Below, in pieces: positions 1 to 7,778 of a stretch of DNA of 64,000 nt. The DNA is from Nitrospirillum amazonense (lineage in GTDB: Bacteria > Pseudomonadota > Alphaproteobacteria > Azospirillales > Azospirillaceae). A program made the translations under genes and the position numbers. The notes below the pieces were generated by a model, which ran no database searches, was not told the origin of the DNA, and saw only the letters and a program-made list of their open reading frames with translations. Location: NCBI RefSeq assembly GCF_007828045.1, contig NZ_VITN01000019.1, positions 1-64,000 on the forward strand, in the 5' to 3' direction. Each line of letters starts with the position of its first letter. Position 1 is the stretch's first letter.

Positions 1-89
1 ATCCGTCGACATGACTTCCATGGCGAATGGAACTACACCATTTCGCCAAACACACCGACCAGATTGAAGCGATAATTTATCAACAGACC

Positions 90-818
90 CTAAGCCGTCC
101 AGCCGCCGTCTATGACATGGATGGCGCCGGTGGTGAAGGACGAGGCGTCGCTTGCCAAGTACAGCGCCAGTTCCGCGATCTCCTCCGGCCGGCCCAGGCG
201 GCCCATGGGCTGGCGAGCAACGAAAGCGGCCTGAGCGGCGGCATAGTCGCCGGTGGCGGCCAGGCGTTCATCCAGCGAGGGGGTGTGCACCGTCCCGGGG
301 CAGATGGCGTTGCAGCGCACCCCCCGGCCCACGAAGTCGGCCGCCACCGCCTTGGTCAGGCCGATGACGGCGGCCTTGGTGGCGCCGTAGGCGAAGCGGT
401 TGGGCACGCCCTTGATGGAGCTGGCGACCGACGACATGTTGACGATGCTGCCCCTGCCCGCCTCCAGCATGCCGGGCAGGAAGGCACGGATGGTGCGGTA
501 CATGGCGCTGACGTTCAGGTCCCAGGAAAAGTCCCAGGCGGCCGCATCGCACTTCAGAATGGTGCCGGCATGGACGAAGCCGGCGCAGTTGAACAACACG
601 TCGATGGGCCCGACCACCGCCGCGATGGCGGCCACGTCCGCATCGCTGCGCACATCCAGCCTGTGATGGCGGCAGCCCGCTACCTCGGCCAGCTTGTCGG
701 TGTTGATGTCGGTGGCGTGGACGGTCGCCCCCTCGCGCGCGAACAACTCCGCCGCCGCGCGGCCGATGCCCTGGGCGGCCGCCGTCACCAGCGCGGTCTT
801 ACCCTCTAGACGTCCCAT
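90..818 (-). CDS. SDR-family dehydrogenase, probable 2-keto-3-deoxy-L-fuconate dehydrogenase (BDH2/DHRS6-like)
   Basis: A 242-residue NAD(P)-dependent short-chain dehydrogenase. The N-terminus carries the nucleotide-binding segment TAAAQGIG, with Ala where most SDRs have the first Gly. This is typical of the subgroup holding human DHRS6/BDH2 and bacterial 2-keto-3-deoxy-L-fuconate dehydrogenases. The NNAG-like position reads FNCAGF, the catalytic Ser lies in NMSSVASS and the Tyr/Lys pair in YGATK. The C-terminus IDGGW is also subgroup-like. It is the last visible gene of a minus-strand operon, 12 bp after the UxaA-type dehydratase. From that context I infer oxidation of a 2-keto-3-deoxy sugar acid at C4. 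A 3-hydroxybutyrate dehydrogenase role is the main alternative. The 89 bases to the left edge hold no recognisable gene. Confidence 0.85.
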   Translation of the reverse strand: MGRLEGKTALVTAAAQGIGRAAAELFAREGATVHATDINTDKLAEVAGCRHHRLDVRSDADVAAIAAVVGPIDVLFNCAGFVHAGTILKCDAAAWDFSWDLNVSAMYRTIRAFLPGMLEAGRGSIVNMSSVASSIKGVPNRFAYGATKAAVIGLTKAVAADFVGRGVRCNAICPGTVHTPSLDERLAATGDYAAAQAAFVARQPMGRLGRPEEIAELALYLASDASSFTTGAIHVIDGGWTA

Positions 819-830
819 TAGTGATCTCCT

Positions 831-2042
831 TCAGGCGGCGCGGCCGCGCGTGGGCAGGCAGGCGGGGCCCACCGGCTCGAACGATTTGTAGGTCAGGATG
901 AATTCCTGGTGGCCCAGGGCCTCGGACGCGGTGCGGTCGCCCGCCGCCGCCGCCTCGACCAGGTCCAGGATCTCGGCCCCCACCTCATCCAGCGTGGCCT
1001 TGCCTTCCAGGATGCGGCCGGCGTTCACGTCCATGTCCTCCGACAGGCGCGCGTAGGTCTCCGGATTGGCGCAGACCTTGATGACGGGGGAAATGGCGGA
1101 GCCGACGACGGAGCCGCGGCCGGTGGTGAACAGGATGACGTGGCTGCCCGATGCGATCAATTCCACGATCTCGGCATTGTCGGAGATGTTGGGGAAGCCG
1201 AAGCGCGGCTCCCCATCCGGTACCACGTCCATCAGGTACAGGCCGCCCGTGGGCGGGATGTCGCCCGGCTTGATCAGGCCACTGATGGGGGAGGAACCGG
1301 ACTTGGAATAGGCGCCCATGGACTTTTCCTCCTGGGTGGTGAGGCCGCCCTCGGCATTGCCGGGGGCGAAGCTGCCGAAGCCCATGATGGTGTAGTAGCG
1401 CTCCGCCTTCTGCACGCAGGCCTCGATCTCAGCGCCCAGTTCCGGCGTCACGGCGCGGTCGGACATGATGCGCTCACAACCCACCAGCTCGCCCGTCTCT
1501 TCGAAGATGCAGGTGGCGCCGGCCTCGACCAGCCAGTCGAAGCAGCGGCCCACCGCCGGGTTGGCGGTGATGCCGCTGGTGCCGTCGGACCCGCCGCAGA
1601 TGGTGCCCACCACCAGTTCATGCCGCGCCATGGGCACCACCGGTGTCTGGCCGGCGATGGCCTTCAGGCGGGCCACGGCGGCGCGCCCGGCCTCGATGGT
1701 GGCCCTGGTGCCGCCGGCCTGCTGGATCACCAGGGTTTCCACCGGCCGGCCGCTGGCCGCCACCGCCTGGCGCAAGGCCTCGCGGTTGAAGCTTTCGCAC
1801 CCCAGGGACAGCAGCAGCACGCCGCCCACGTTGGGGTGGGTGCACAGCTTGGTCATGATCTGGAAGGCGTAGCTGTTGGGATAGCAGCCGGGGAAGCCGA
1901 TCAGGTGCACGTCCATGTCGTCGCTGAGCGTGACGATACGGCGGGCCACATGGTGGGCGCATTCCACCAGATAGGCCACGACCACCACGTTGCGGATGCC
2001 CTTGCGCCCGTCGCTTCTCAGAAACCCACGCATCTCAGCCAT
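831..2042 (-). CDS. UxaA-family sugar-acid dehydratase, large (C-terminal) part
   Basis: A 403-residue protein matching the catalytic part of altronate/galactarate dehydratases (UxaA/GarD family), which remove water from aldonic acids to give 2-keto-3-deoxy acids. Family-like stretches include GFLRSDGRKGIRN at the start, GFPGCYPN, and CGGSDGTSGITANPAVG in the middle. The SAF domain normally found at the N-terminus is absent here and is encoded by the next gene upstream. I chose the ATG at 2042, which begins 1 nt after the stop of the SAF gene, so the two are probably translationally coupled. A longer reading to 2087 would overlap the SAF gene. Split UxaA genes of this kind occur in some fucose-utilisation loci. 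Substrate is inferred only from the neighbours. Confidence 0.82.
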   Translation of the reverse strand: MAEMRGFLRSDGRKGIRNVVVVAYLVECAHHVARRIVTLSDDMDVHLIGFPGCYPNSYAFQIMTKLCTHPNVGGVLLLSLGCESFNREALRQAVAASGRPVETLVIQQAGGTRATIEAGRAAVARLKAIAGQTPVVPMARHELVVGTICGGSDGTSGITANPAVGRCFDWLVEAGATCIFEETGELVGCERIMSDRAVTPELGAEIEACVQKAERYYTIMGFGSFAPGNAEGGLTTQEEKSMGAYSKSGSSPISGLIKPGDIPPTGGLYLMDVVPDGEPRFGFPNISDNAEIVELIASGSHVILFTTGRGSVVGSAISPVIKVCANPETYARLSEDMDVNAGRILEGKATLDEVGAEILDLVEAAAAGDRTASEALGHQEFILTYKSFEPVGPACLPTRGRAA

Positions 2043-2043
2043 A

Positions 2044-2376
2044 TCAGTGGCCCCCTTCGCTACCGCCGACCACCTGGCCCCCAACAACTTGGCGTGTATG
2101 GCTGGCGATGTAATCGCTTTTCATGTTGTGCATGTGAACATGGCCGCCGACGTCCACCGCGGCGGTCATGGACCCGATGGGCGCGCCGTATTTCAGCACC
2201 TTGTCGCCAGCGGCCAGGACGCGGCGGGCCAGCTTGTGGCCCACGGTCACGTCCTGGGCGGCGGTGACCCGGGCGCCATCGATGTCCAGGGCGTCGCCGG
2301 CGCGGATGGCGGCGCGGACGACCAACACGTTGTCATCCGGATGCAGCAGGATGAGGGGGGAGATGGGCGTGCTCAT
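2044..2376 (-). CDS. UxaA-family dehydratase, small SAF-domain subunit
   Basis: A 110-residue SAF-domain protein equivalent to the N-terminal domain of altronate dehydratase. It begins with MSTPISPLILLHPDDNV and has the typical LARRVLAAGDKVLKYGAPIG core and HVHMHNMKS end. Its ATG overlaps the stop codon of the upstream aldo/keto reductase by 4 bp (ATGA), and its own stop lies 1 nt before the large-subunit ATG. All three are therefore translationally coupled. The long reading in the same frame up to 2859 lies inside the reductase gene and was rejected. The two subunits presumably assemble into one sugar-acid dehydratase. Confidence 0.82.
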   Translation of the reverse strand: MSTPISPLILLHPDDNVLVVRAAIRAGDALDIDGARVTAAQDVTVGHKLARRVLAAGDKVLKYGAPIGSMTAAVDVGGHVHMHNMKSDYIASHTRQVVGGQVVGGSEGGH

Positions 2377-3410
2377 GCGGCCTTCGTTGCGTTGGGGGTG
2401 GGAACGGGGGCGTCCGGGTGCAGCAAGCCGTCGGCGCGTAGGGCCCACCACAACTCTGGCGGAACGCCGGTATCCATCAAGGCCCGGGTTTGGGCCACCT
2501 GTGCCGCGTCCGCCATGCCGGGGATGACGCTGGCCACCACCGGATGGGCCAGGGGAAACTGCAAGGCGGCCGCGGCCAGGGGCACGTCGAAGCGGTCGCA
2601 GGCCGCCTCCAGCCGGCGCACGCGGTCGACGATGGCGGCGGATGCCGGCTCGTAGTTGTAGTACAGCGGCGCGGCGCCCCGGGTTCCGTTCACCAGGATG
2701 CCGGAATTGTAGGGGCCGCCGACGATGACCCTGACCCCACGCGCGGCGCAGGCGGGGAAGAAGGCGTCCAGCGCCGTCTGCTCCAGCAGGGTGTAGCGGC
2801 CCGCCAGCAGCACGACATCGAAATCGGCATGGCCCATGGCATCCAGGCACACCTGCCACTCGTTGACGCCCAGGCCGATGGCGCGCACCGCCCCCTGGTC
2901 CCGCAATTCCCGCATGGCGCGGTAGCCGCCGTCCAGGAAACGGCGAAAATGAGCGGCGTGGTCATCGCCATGGGTGACGGTGCCCAGGTCATGGACCAGC
3001 AGCAGGTCGATGCGCTTCCGCCCCAGCCGCCGCCGGCTTTCGGTGTAGGAGCGCATGACGCCATCATAGCTGTAGTCGAACACCGGTTCATACGGTGCGG
3101 CGTCGGCGAATCCGTGCCTCACCGGGCTCGCGCCCGCGCCGACCGGGACCAGCACCCGCCCCACCTTGGTGGAGACCAACAGGTTCTCATCCGGATCCAA
3201 CTCGGCCAGCGCGGCACCCAGACGGCTCTCGCTGAGGCCGAAGCCGTAGTGGGGGGCCGTGTCCAGGTAGCAGATGCCGGCGCTCACCGCCGCTGTCACG
3301 GCGGCCCGGGCCTCCTCCTCCGCCACCGCCTGGTACAAGTTGCCGATGGCCGCGGCGCCGAAACCCAGCGGGGGCAAGGGCGGGCATGTCGGAGTGAAGG
3401 ATGCGTCCAT
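2373..3410 (-). CDS. Aldo/keto reductase, probable D-threo-aldose 1-dehydrogenase (L-fucose dehydrogenase type)
   Basis: A 345-residue aldo/keto reductase that would oxidise an aldose to its lactone. The start LPPLGFGAAAIGNLY is characteristic of the D-threo-aldose 1-dehydrogenase group, which acts on L-fucose, D-arabinose and L-galactose. The tetrad is visible: Asp and Tyr in DTAPHYG, Lys in STKVG, His in LLVHDLG. I chose ATG 3410 because GGGAAGG lies 5 nt upstream; in-frame starts further upstream add residues not expected in the family. It is the first gene of the operon, divergent from an IclR regulator, and overlaps the SAF gene by 4 bp. A generic sugar dehydrogenase role is safe; fucose specificity is inference. 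Confidence 0.78.
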   Translation of the reverse strand: MDASFTPTCPPLPPLGFGAAAIGNLYQAVAEEEARAAVTAAVSAGICYLDTAPHYGFGLSESRLGAALAELDPDENLLVSTKVGRVLVPVGAGASPVRHGFADAAPYEPVFDYSYDGVMRSYTESRRRLGRKRIDLLLVHDLGTVTHGDDHAAHFRRFLDGGYRAMRELRDQGAVRAIGLGVNEWQVCLDAMGHADFDVVLLAGRYTLLEQTALDAFFPACAARGVRVIVGGPYNSGILVNGTRGAAPLYYNYEPASAAIVDRVRRLEAACDRFDVPLAAAALQFPLAHPVVASVIPGMADAAQVAQTRALMDTGVPPELWWALRADGLLHPDAPVPTPNATKAA

Positions 3411-3589
3411 TGGGGCCTTCCCGGAGTGGGGCGACTTTCCATTCATATACGAAATCGCCTTCCGCATATAAAATCGTCGGCCGCATTCCGGAAGTCAAGG
3501 CGCTCACGCCATCTCTTGCCCGGCGGGCGCCCTGATGGCATAGCCGGAGAGCCGCAAACCCAGCCCTCAGGCGCAGGCCGGATTATCCC
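3411..3589. promoter_or_regulatory. Divergent promoter region between sugar-acid operon and IclR gene
   Basis: This 179-bp gap separates the first gene of the minus-strand operon from the plus-strand IclR gene. Its operon-proximal part (about 3440-3475) is AT-rich and contains TATACGAAAT and CGCATATAAAAT, suitable as -10-like sequence. TTCCGGAA at 3486-3493 is a perfect 8-bp palindrome, and TTCCGCATA lies about 25 bp away. I infer that the IclR protein binds here, but no published consensus was matched. Confidence 0.4.
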
Positions 3590-4420
3590 ATGACCGCCCT
3601 TCCCGATGATACCGTGCCCGACCTCGACGCCACCGACGGCTTGACCGGCGATGGCGCGGCGGAAGCCGTGCGCAAATACCGGGCGCCCGCCTTGGAGAAG
3701 GGCCTGGACATCCTGGAGCTGATGGCCAGCCACGGCGCGCCCATGACGCCGTCGCAGATTTCCGCCCGCCTGGGCCGCTCGGTCAGCGAGTTGTTCCGCA
3801 TGATCCAGGTGCTGGAGTTCCGGGGCTACATCGCGCCGGCGGCGACGGCCGATGGCTATGAGCTGACCAACAAGCTGTTCACCCTGGGCATGGCCCGGGC
3901 ATCGGTGCGCACCCTGCTGGAGGCGGCCTTGCCCCTGATGCGCGAGCTGGCGCTGGCCATCGGCCAGTCCTGCCATTTGGCGGTGGCCTCGGACGACCAG
4001 ATGGTGGTGGTGGCGCGCATCGAGAACCCCGGCCATCTGGGCTTTTCCGTCCGTCCCGGCTATCACCGCAGCCTGGTGGAGGCCACGTCCGGCATGGTGC
4101 TGTACGCCTTCCAGCCACCGCACACCCAGGTCCTGTGGCGCGCCATGCTGGAACGCGCCGTGGGGCCGGCCCGGGTGGCCCCCTTCGCCGCCCGGGCCGA
4201 CGCCGTGCGCGCCCAAGGTTATGCCCAGGCCGCCAGCGACTACGCCCTGGGCGTCACGGACCTGTCCGCCCCCGTCATCGGCGGCACCGGGGCGGCGGTG
4301 GCGGCCCTGACCGTGCCTTTCATGCAGCATACGCCCCCGGTCCGCTCCTTGGCGGAAACCATAGGCATGGTGCAGGCCACCGCCCGGCAGATCGCCCAGG
4401 ATCTCACGGAACGGGCCTGA
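3590..4420 (+). CDS. IclR-family transcriptional regulator
   Basis: A 276-residue regulator. An N-terminal tail of about 30 residues precedes a winged helix-turn-helix (KGLDILELMASHGAPMTPSQ then ISARLGRSVSELFRMIQVLE). The C-terminal IclR effector domain follows, including IGQSCHLAVASDDQMVVVARIE and the ALGVTDLSAPV segment near the end. It is transcribed away from the reductase/dehydratase/SDR operon, so it most likely controls that operon in response to a sugar-acid intermediate. Whether it represses or activates cannot be read from the sequence. Confidence 0.9.
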   Translation: MTALPDDTVPDLDATDGLTGDGAAEAVRKYRAPALEKGLDILELMASHGAPMTPSQISARLGRSVSELFRMIQVLEFRGYIAPAATADGYELTNKLFTLGMARASVRTLLEAALPLMRELALAIGQSCHLAVASDDQMVVVARIENPGHLGFSVRPGYHRSLVEATSGMVLYAFQPPHTQVLWRAMLERAVGPARVAPFAARADAVRAQGYAQAASDYALGVTDLSAPVIGGTGAAVAALTVPFMQHTPPVRSLAETIGMVQATARQIAQDLTERA

Positions 4421-4541
4421 ACCGCCCCGGCGCGGATGGCCGGCATGCACGCGCCCAGGGCTGTGACACGCCCTTGGTTTATGCTAGACCCGGGCAACTT
4501 CCTTCCAAATAACACCCGCATGCCTTGAGGAATCGTTCGCC

Positions 4542-5420
4542 GTGACGTCGCAGCCGCCCCCCGCTCCCCACAGCCCCTACGTCCTGGTCCTGACCTGCCC
4601 CGACGTGAAGGGTGTGGTGGCCGCCGTCTCCAGCTATCTGGCCGACAACGACGCTTCGATCACCGAATCCAACCATTTCAACGACCAGCTGACCAACAGC
4701 TTTTCCATGCGCACGGCCTTCCGGCCGGACGGCCCGGGCTTCCCCGACCTGGAGAGCCTGCGCCAGGGCTTTCAGTTGATCGCCCGCCGTTTCCGCATGG
4801 ATTGGCAACTGGTGGACATGACGGTGAAGCCCAAGGTGGTGATCGCGGTGTCCAAGTTCGGCCATTGCCTCTATGATCTGCTGCACCGCGCCCGCTCCGG
4901 CTCCCTGCCCATCGACATCCCGGCCGTCATCTCCAACCACGACGACATGCGGTCCTTCGTGGAATGGAGCGGCGTTCCCTATCACCACCTGCCGGTGAAG
5001 GGGGACAAGGCGGCGCAGGAGGCCGCGTTCATGGACGTGGTGAACCAGGCGGGTGCCGACCTGGTGGTGCTGGCCCGCTACATGCAAATCCTGTCGGCCG
5101 ACCTCTGCGGCCAACTGGCGGGCCGCTGCATCAACATTCACCATTCCTTCCTGCCCAGCTTCAAGGGCGCCAAGCCCTACCACCAGGCCCACGCCCGTGG
5201 GGTGAAGCTGATCGGCGCCACCGCCCACTACGTGACGACCGATCTGGACGAAGGCCCCATTATCGAGCAAGGCATCGAACGGGTGGACCACACCCAGACG
5301 CCGGAGGATCTGGTGGATATCGGCCGCGACATCGAATGCGCCGTGCTGGCCCGCGCCGTGCGCTGGCACATCGAACGCCGCATCCTGGTGACCGGGCAGA
5401 AGACCATCGTCTTCAGCTGA
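4542..5420 (+). CDS. purU: Formyltetrahydrofolate deformylase
   Basis: A 292-residue cytosolic enzyme hydrolysing 10-formyl-THF to THF plus formate, which balances the one-carbon pool. An N-terminal ACT domain (YVLVLTCPDVKGVVAAVSSY) is followed by a formyltransferase-like catalytic domain with VVLARYMQILS, CINIHHSFLPSFKGAKPYHQ and the conserved Asp in YVTTDLDEGPII. Length is normal for PurU. The start is GTG with GAGGA about 10 nt upstream. It is monocistronic, ending directly at a bidirectional terminator. The distinction from PurN is clear because of the ACT domain. Confidence 0.95.
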   Translation: MTSQPPPAPHSPYVLVLTCPDVKGVVAAVSSYLADNDASITESNHFNDQLTNSFSMRTAFRPDGPGFPDLESLRQGFQLIARRFRMDWQLVDMTVKPKVVIAVSKFGHCLYDLLHRARSGSLPIDIPAVISNHDDMRSFVEWSGVPYHHLPVKGDKAAQEAAFMDVVNQAGADLVVLARYMQILSADLCGQLAGRCINIHHSFLPSFKGAKPYHQAHARGVKLIGATAHYVTTDLDEGPIIEQGIERVDHTQTPEDLVDIGRDIECAVLARAVRWHIERRILVTGQKTIVFS

Positions 5421-5464
5421 ACGAAAGGGCGGGACAGCCGCCCAGCCGTCCCGCCCTTCGTTTT
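5420..5464. terminator. Bidirectional terminator between purU and the exported-protein gene
   Basis: A GC-rich hairpin with arms AAAGGGCGGGAC and GTCCCGCCCTT around a 12-nt loop, flanked by A-rich and T-rich ends. It starts at the purU stop codon and lies about 17 bp from the converging minus-strand stop at 5481, so it can serve both genes. Confidence 0.85.
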
Positions 5465-5480
5465 CAAGCGCCGCTATGGT

Positions 5481-6128
5481 TTAGCGCGGCGTCACGCTGG
5501 TGTTGGCCGAGGTGCTGCCCGAGGCGTTCACCTTGGCCGAGGCGCCGCCGGCGGACACGCTGTCCTGGCTCTGCACCTTGGCATGGTCGCTGGCGGACAC
5601 GCCGGACTTACCGGCCGAGACACCAGCGCCGCCGTTGGTGCCGGTCGACATGTCGGCACCGCCATTCAGCGGCGTCGGCGCCTTGGCGGTGCCCACGGCC
5701 GTGGTGCTGGTGCTGCCGGTGGTCTGGGTCGTGCCGGCGGCGGTGCCGTTGGTCACGCCCATGGCGCCGGCGGTGGTGCCGTTCTCCACCTCCTGGGTGG
5801 TGGCCGCCGCGCTGGCGGCGGTGTTGCCGGCGGCGTTGGCGTTCGCCTTGGCGGCATCGGTCGCGGTGTCGGCGCCGTTCTGCGCGGTCACGGCGGCGCT
5901 GTCCGTCACCCGGCCTGCGGTGGTGGCGGTGCCGCTGGCGGCACGGGAGGCGGCCTGGGTGTTCAAGCCGGCCATCGCATTCTGCTGGGCGCCCAGGTTG
6001 GCGCCGGCGGCGGTGTTCATGGTGCTGTTGACAGCACCGGTGGCATGGCCGCCAATCAACTGGGCGTTGGCGCCGCCGGCCAGCAGGGTGGCGACAGCCA
6101 CGCCGCTCAGGAGAAGACGGGTATTCAT
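5481..6128 (-). CDS. Exported Ala/Thr/Gly/Ser-rich low-complexity protein (paralogue 1 of 3)
   Basis: A 215-residue protein of unknown function. The start MNTRLLLSGVAVATLLAGG is a signal peptide with a likely signal-peptidase I site after ANA. The mature part is almost entirely Ala, Thr, Gly, Ser, Asn and Val with few charged residues, so it is probably disordered or fibrous. It ends TSVTPR. The start is fixed by GGAGG 8 nt before ATG 6128; the longer reading is unsupported. The signal peptide and C-terminal tail resemble those of the two Thr-rich genes just upstream, although the middle is unlike. Periplasmic, surface or matrix location is inference. Confidence 0.75.
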   Translation of the reverse strand: MNTRLLLSGVAVATLLAGGANAQLIGGHATGAVNSTMNTAAGANLGAQQNAMAGLNTQAASRAASGTATTAGRVTDSAAVTAQNGADTATDAAKANANAAGNTAASAAATTQEVENGTTAGAMGVTNGTAAGTTQTTGSTSTTAVGTAKAPTPLNGGADMSTGTNGGAGVSAGKSGVSASDHAKVQSQDSVSAGGASAKVNASGSTSANTSVTPR

Positions 6129-6208
6129 GGTGTTCCTCCGTATCGCAGTGCGGCAAGCGCCTTCAAATTCCCGCGCCTGCCTTTGCCACTGATGCCAGTT
6201 CATTACCC

Positions 6209-6236
6209 AATGATGGCGGCAATTTGGCAAGGTAAT
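6209..6236 (-). promoter_or_regulatory. Conserved upstream element, copy 1
   Basis: Read on the minus strand this contains TTGCCAAATTGCCGCCAT, a variant of the element found upstream of the two neighbouring paralogues. It lies about 80-108 bp before the ATG at 6128. It is probably a promoter or regulator site; no known consensus was recognised. Confidence 0.4.
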
Positions 6237-6376
6237 GGATTCAATTAGCCTAGTGCGAAGGCCATAGAAGCTGACAATTCAAAATATTTCGCACCCTATT
6301 AAAAATGAAATTGGGCAACATCCAGCCTCTACACCTCCATAACCTACGCGAATTTTTCAGCGGCATAGCCATAAGA

Positions 6377-6408
6377 AAGGGCGGGACATCCCGGGGACAT
6401 CCCGCCTT
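6377..6408 (-). terminator. Terminator of paralogue 2
   Basis: On the minus strand, AGGCGGGA pairs with TCCCGCCC across a 13-nt loop, followed by TTTCTT. It lies about 40 bp after the stop of the gene ending at 6448. Confidence 0.7.
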
Positions 6409-6447
6409 GCTTTCGCCGGCCGCCAGGACCGGTCACACCAACGGCGC

Positions 6448-6864
6448 TCAGCGCGGCGTGCTGGTGGTGGTCGTCGTGGTGCTGGTGTTGCCGTACCCGT
6501 CCGTCTGGGTCGCCTGGCGTTCCACCACGCTGCCGTCCGGCGTCTCAACCTTGCTGCCGCTGCGCGTGATCTTGGTGCCGTCCGGGTAGGTCGTGGTCGT
6601 GGTGCGGGACTTGGTGACGCGATCGTCATCCGAGCCGGTGACCGAGCTGTAGGAGGTCTCGGTCGATTGGGTGGTGCCGGGCGCCATCATGTCGGGGGCG
6701 GGCGGCTGCACCGTGGTGGTTTCGGTGGTGGTGGTGCGGGACTGGGCCACCGGCGCCGCGCTGGTGGTGACGGTGCGGGTCGTGGTCGTTTCGGACTGGG
6801 CGCAGGCCGCGCTGGCCAGAAGGCTGGCCAGGGCCGCGCCGCTCAGAAGAAGACGGGTGTTCAT
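6448..6864 (-). CDS. Exported Thr-rich protein (paralogue 2 of 3)
   Basis: A 138-residue exported protein of unknown function. The signal peptide MNTRLLLSGAALASLLASA ends in ACA followed by Q, favouring signal peptidase I; the Cys lacks a proper lipobox. The mature chain is rich in Thr with runs of 4-6, and contains PGTTQSTET, a GSDDDR acidic turn, TYPDGTKITRSGSKVETPDG and the end TSTPR. ATG 6864 has GGAGG 8 nt upstream. It shares most of these landmarks with the gene at 7144-7554, so the two are recent duplicates. No enzyme motif is visible. Confidence 0.75.
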   Translation of the reverse strand: MNTRLLLSGAALASLLASAACAQSETTTTRTVTTSAAPVAQSRTTTTETTTVQPPAPDMMAPGTTQSTETSYSSVTGSDDDRVTKSRTTTTTYPDGTKITRSGSKVETPDGSVVERQATQTDGYGNTSTTTTTTSTPR

Positions 6865-6946
6865 GATTATTCCTCCATTGAGTCGTGGCGGGCGTCGTCC
6901 GTTGAAGTCATCGCGTCCGCCTTGCTACGGATTCAAAATTTATCTT

Positions 6947-6975
6947 GGAATATGGCCGGATTTCGGCAGATCATT
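6947..6975 (-). promoter_or_regulatory. Conserved upstream element, copy 2
   Basis: On the minus strand this reads CTGCCGAAATCCGGCCATAT, closely matching copy 3. It lies about 83-111 bp before ATG 6864, the same distance as in the other two paralogues. Confidence 0.45.
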
Positions 6976-7047
6976 GGAATAAATTTGCCGGTATATTTTT
7001 GAAACTGACGCATATTTGAAATATATTTCAAGATACAATGAATAAAT

Positions 7048-7082
7048 AAGGGCAGGATGACCTGCTGGGACATCCCGCCCTT
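7048..7082. terminator. Terminator of paralogue 3
   Basis: A 12-bp stem (AAGGGCAGGATG against CATCCCGCCCTT, one G-U type mismatch) around an 11-nt loop. On the minus strand it is followed by ATTTATTC. It lies about 60 bp after the stop at 7144. Confidence 0.8.
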
Positions 7083-7143
7083 CTTTATCTACTGCACTAT
7101 CCTGGGGGCGCATTGCGGGACGCAAGCCACACCCCGGTTGGCG

Positions 7144-7554
7144 TCAGCGCGGCGTGCTGGTCGTCGTGGTGGTGCTGGTGGAATTACCGTTGCCGTCGGT
7201 CTGGGTCGACTGGTGCTCCACGGTGCTGCCGTCCGGCGTCTCCACCTTGCTCTTGCTGTGCGTGGACTTACTGCCGTCCGGATAGGTGGTGGTCGTGGTC
7301 TTCGACTTGGCCGTGCGATCATCGTCCGAGCCGGACTGGGAGCTGTAGGTCTCCGTCGACTGGGTGGTGCCGGGCATGGCGGCATCCGGGGCCGGAGGCT
7401 GCTGCGTGGTTTCCGTGGTGGTGGTGCGCGACTGGGCCGCCGGAACGGCGGTGGTCGTCGTGGTGCGCGAGGTCGTGGTTTCCGACTGGGCGCACGCCGC
7501 ACCGGCCAGAAGGCTGGCGAAAGCCACGCTGCTCAGAAGAAGACGGGTATTCAT
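7144..7554 (-). CDS. Exported Thr-rich protein (paralogue 3 of 3)
   Basis: A 136-residue exported protein of unknown function, closely related to the gene at 6448. The signal peptide MNTRLLLSSVAFASLLAGA ends in ACA then Q. The mature part has alternating Thr/Ser-rich segments, PGTTQSTETYSS, GSDDDR, TYPDGSKSTHSKSKVETPDG and the end TSTPR. ATG 7554 is preferred over 7590 because GGAGG sits just upstream and the paralogues align from here. Each paralogue has its own upstream element and terminator, so they are separate transcription units rather than one operon. Confidence 0.75.
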   Translation of the reverse strand: MNTRLLLSSVAFASLLAGAACAQSETTTSRTTTTTAVPAAQSRTTTTETTQQPPAPDAAMPGTTQSTETYSSQSGSDDDRTAKSKTTTTTYPDGSKSTHSKSKVETPDGSTVEHQSTQTDGNGNSTSTTTTTSTPR

Positions 7555-7635
7555 GGTTATTCCTCCGTATCTGCATACGGCGGGCATCACATGAAACGAT
7601 GCGCCTGCCTGTTACCGACCAGAGTTCAGCCCCGT

Positions 7636-7660
7636 AATATGGCCGGAATTTGGCAATAAT
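7636..7660 (-). promoter_or_regulatory. Conserved upstream element, copy 3
   Basis: On the minus strand this reads ATTATTGCCAAATTCCGGCC then ATATT. It lies about 82-106 bp before ATG 7554. It is the best-defined copy of the element shared by the three paralogues. Confidence 0.45.
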
Positions 7661-7778
7661 CGCAGCTCTATCTGCTTAACCCCTTCGCGGGCGCATGGGT
7701 ATTTTAAAATGGATAGGAGAATCGATGAGCGACATATACTCCTCATGCTGCCCGAATGAGGGACTGATCACTTAGCCA

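Noticed and set aside
27-809. Plus-strand frame opposite the SDR gene
   Set aside because: Shadow frame with Gly/Ala/Arg/His-biased composition; the SDR has all its motifs on the minus strand.
6448-7554. Lipoprotein signal in the Thr-rich paralogues
   Set aside because: The Cys near the signal end lacks Leu at -3 and is followed by an AxA-type cleavage site, so signal peptidase I is more likely.
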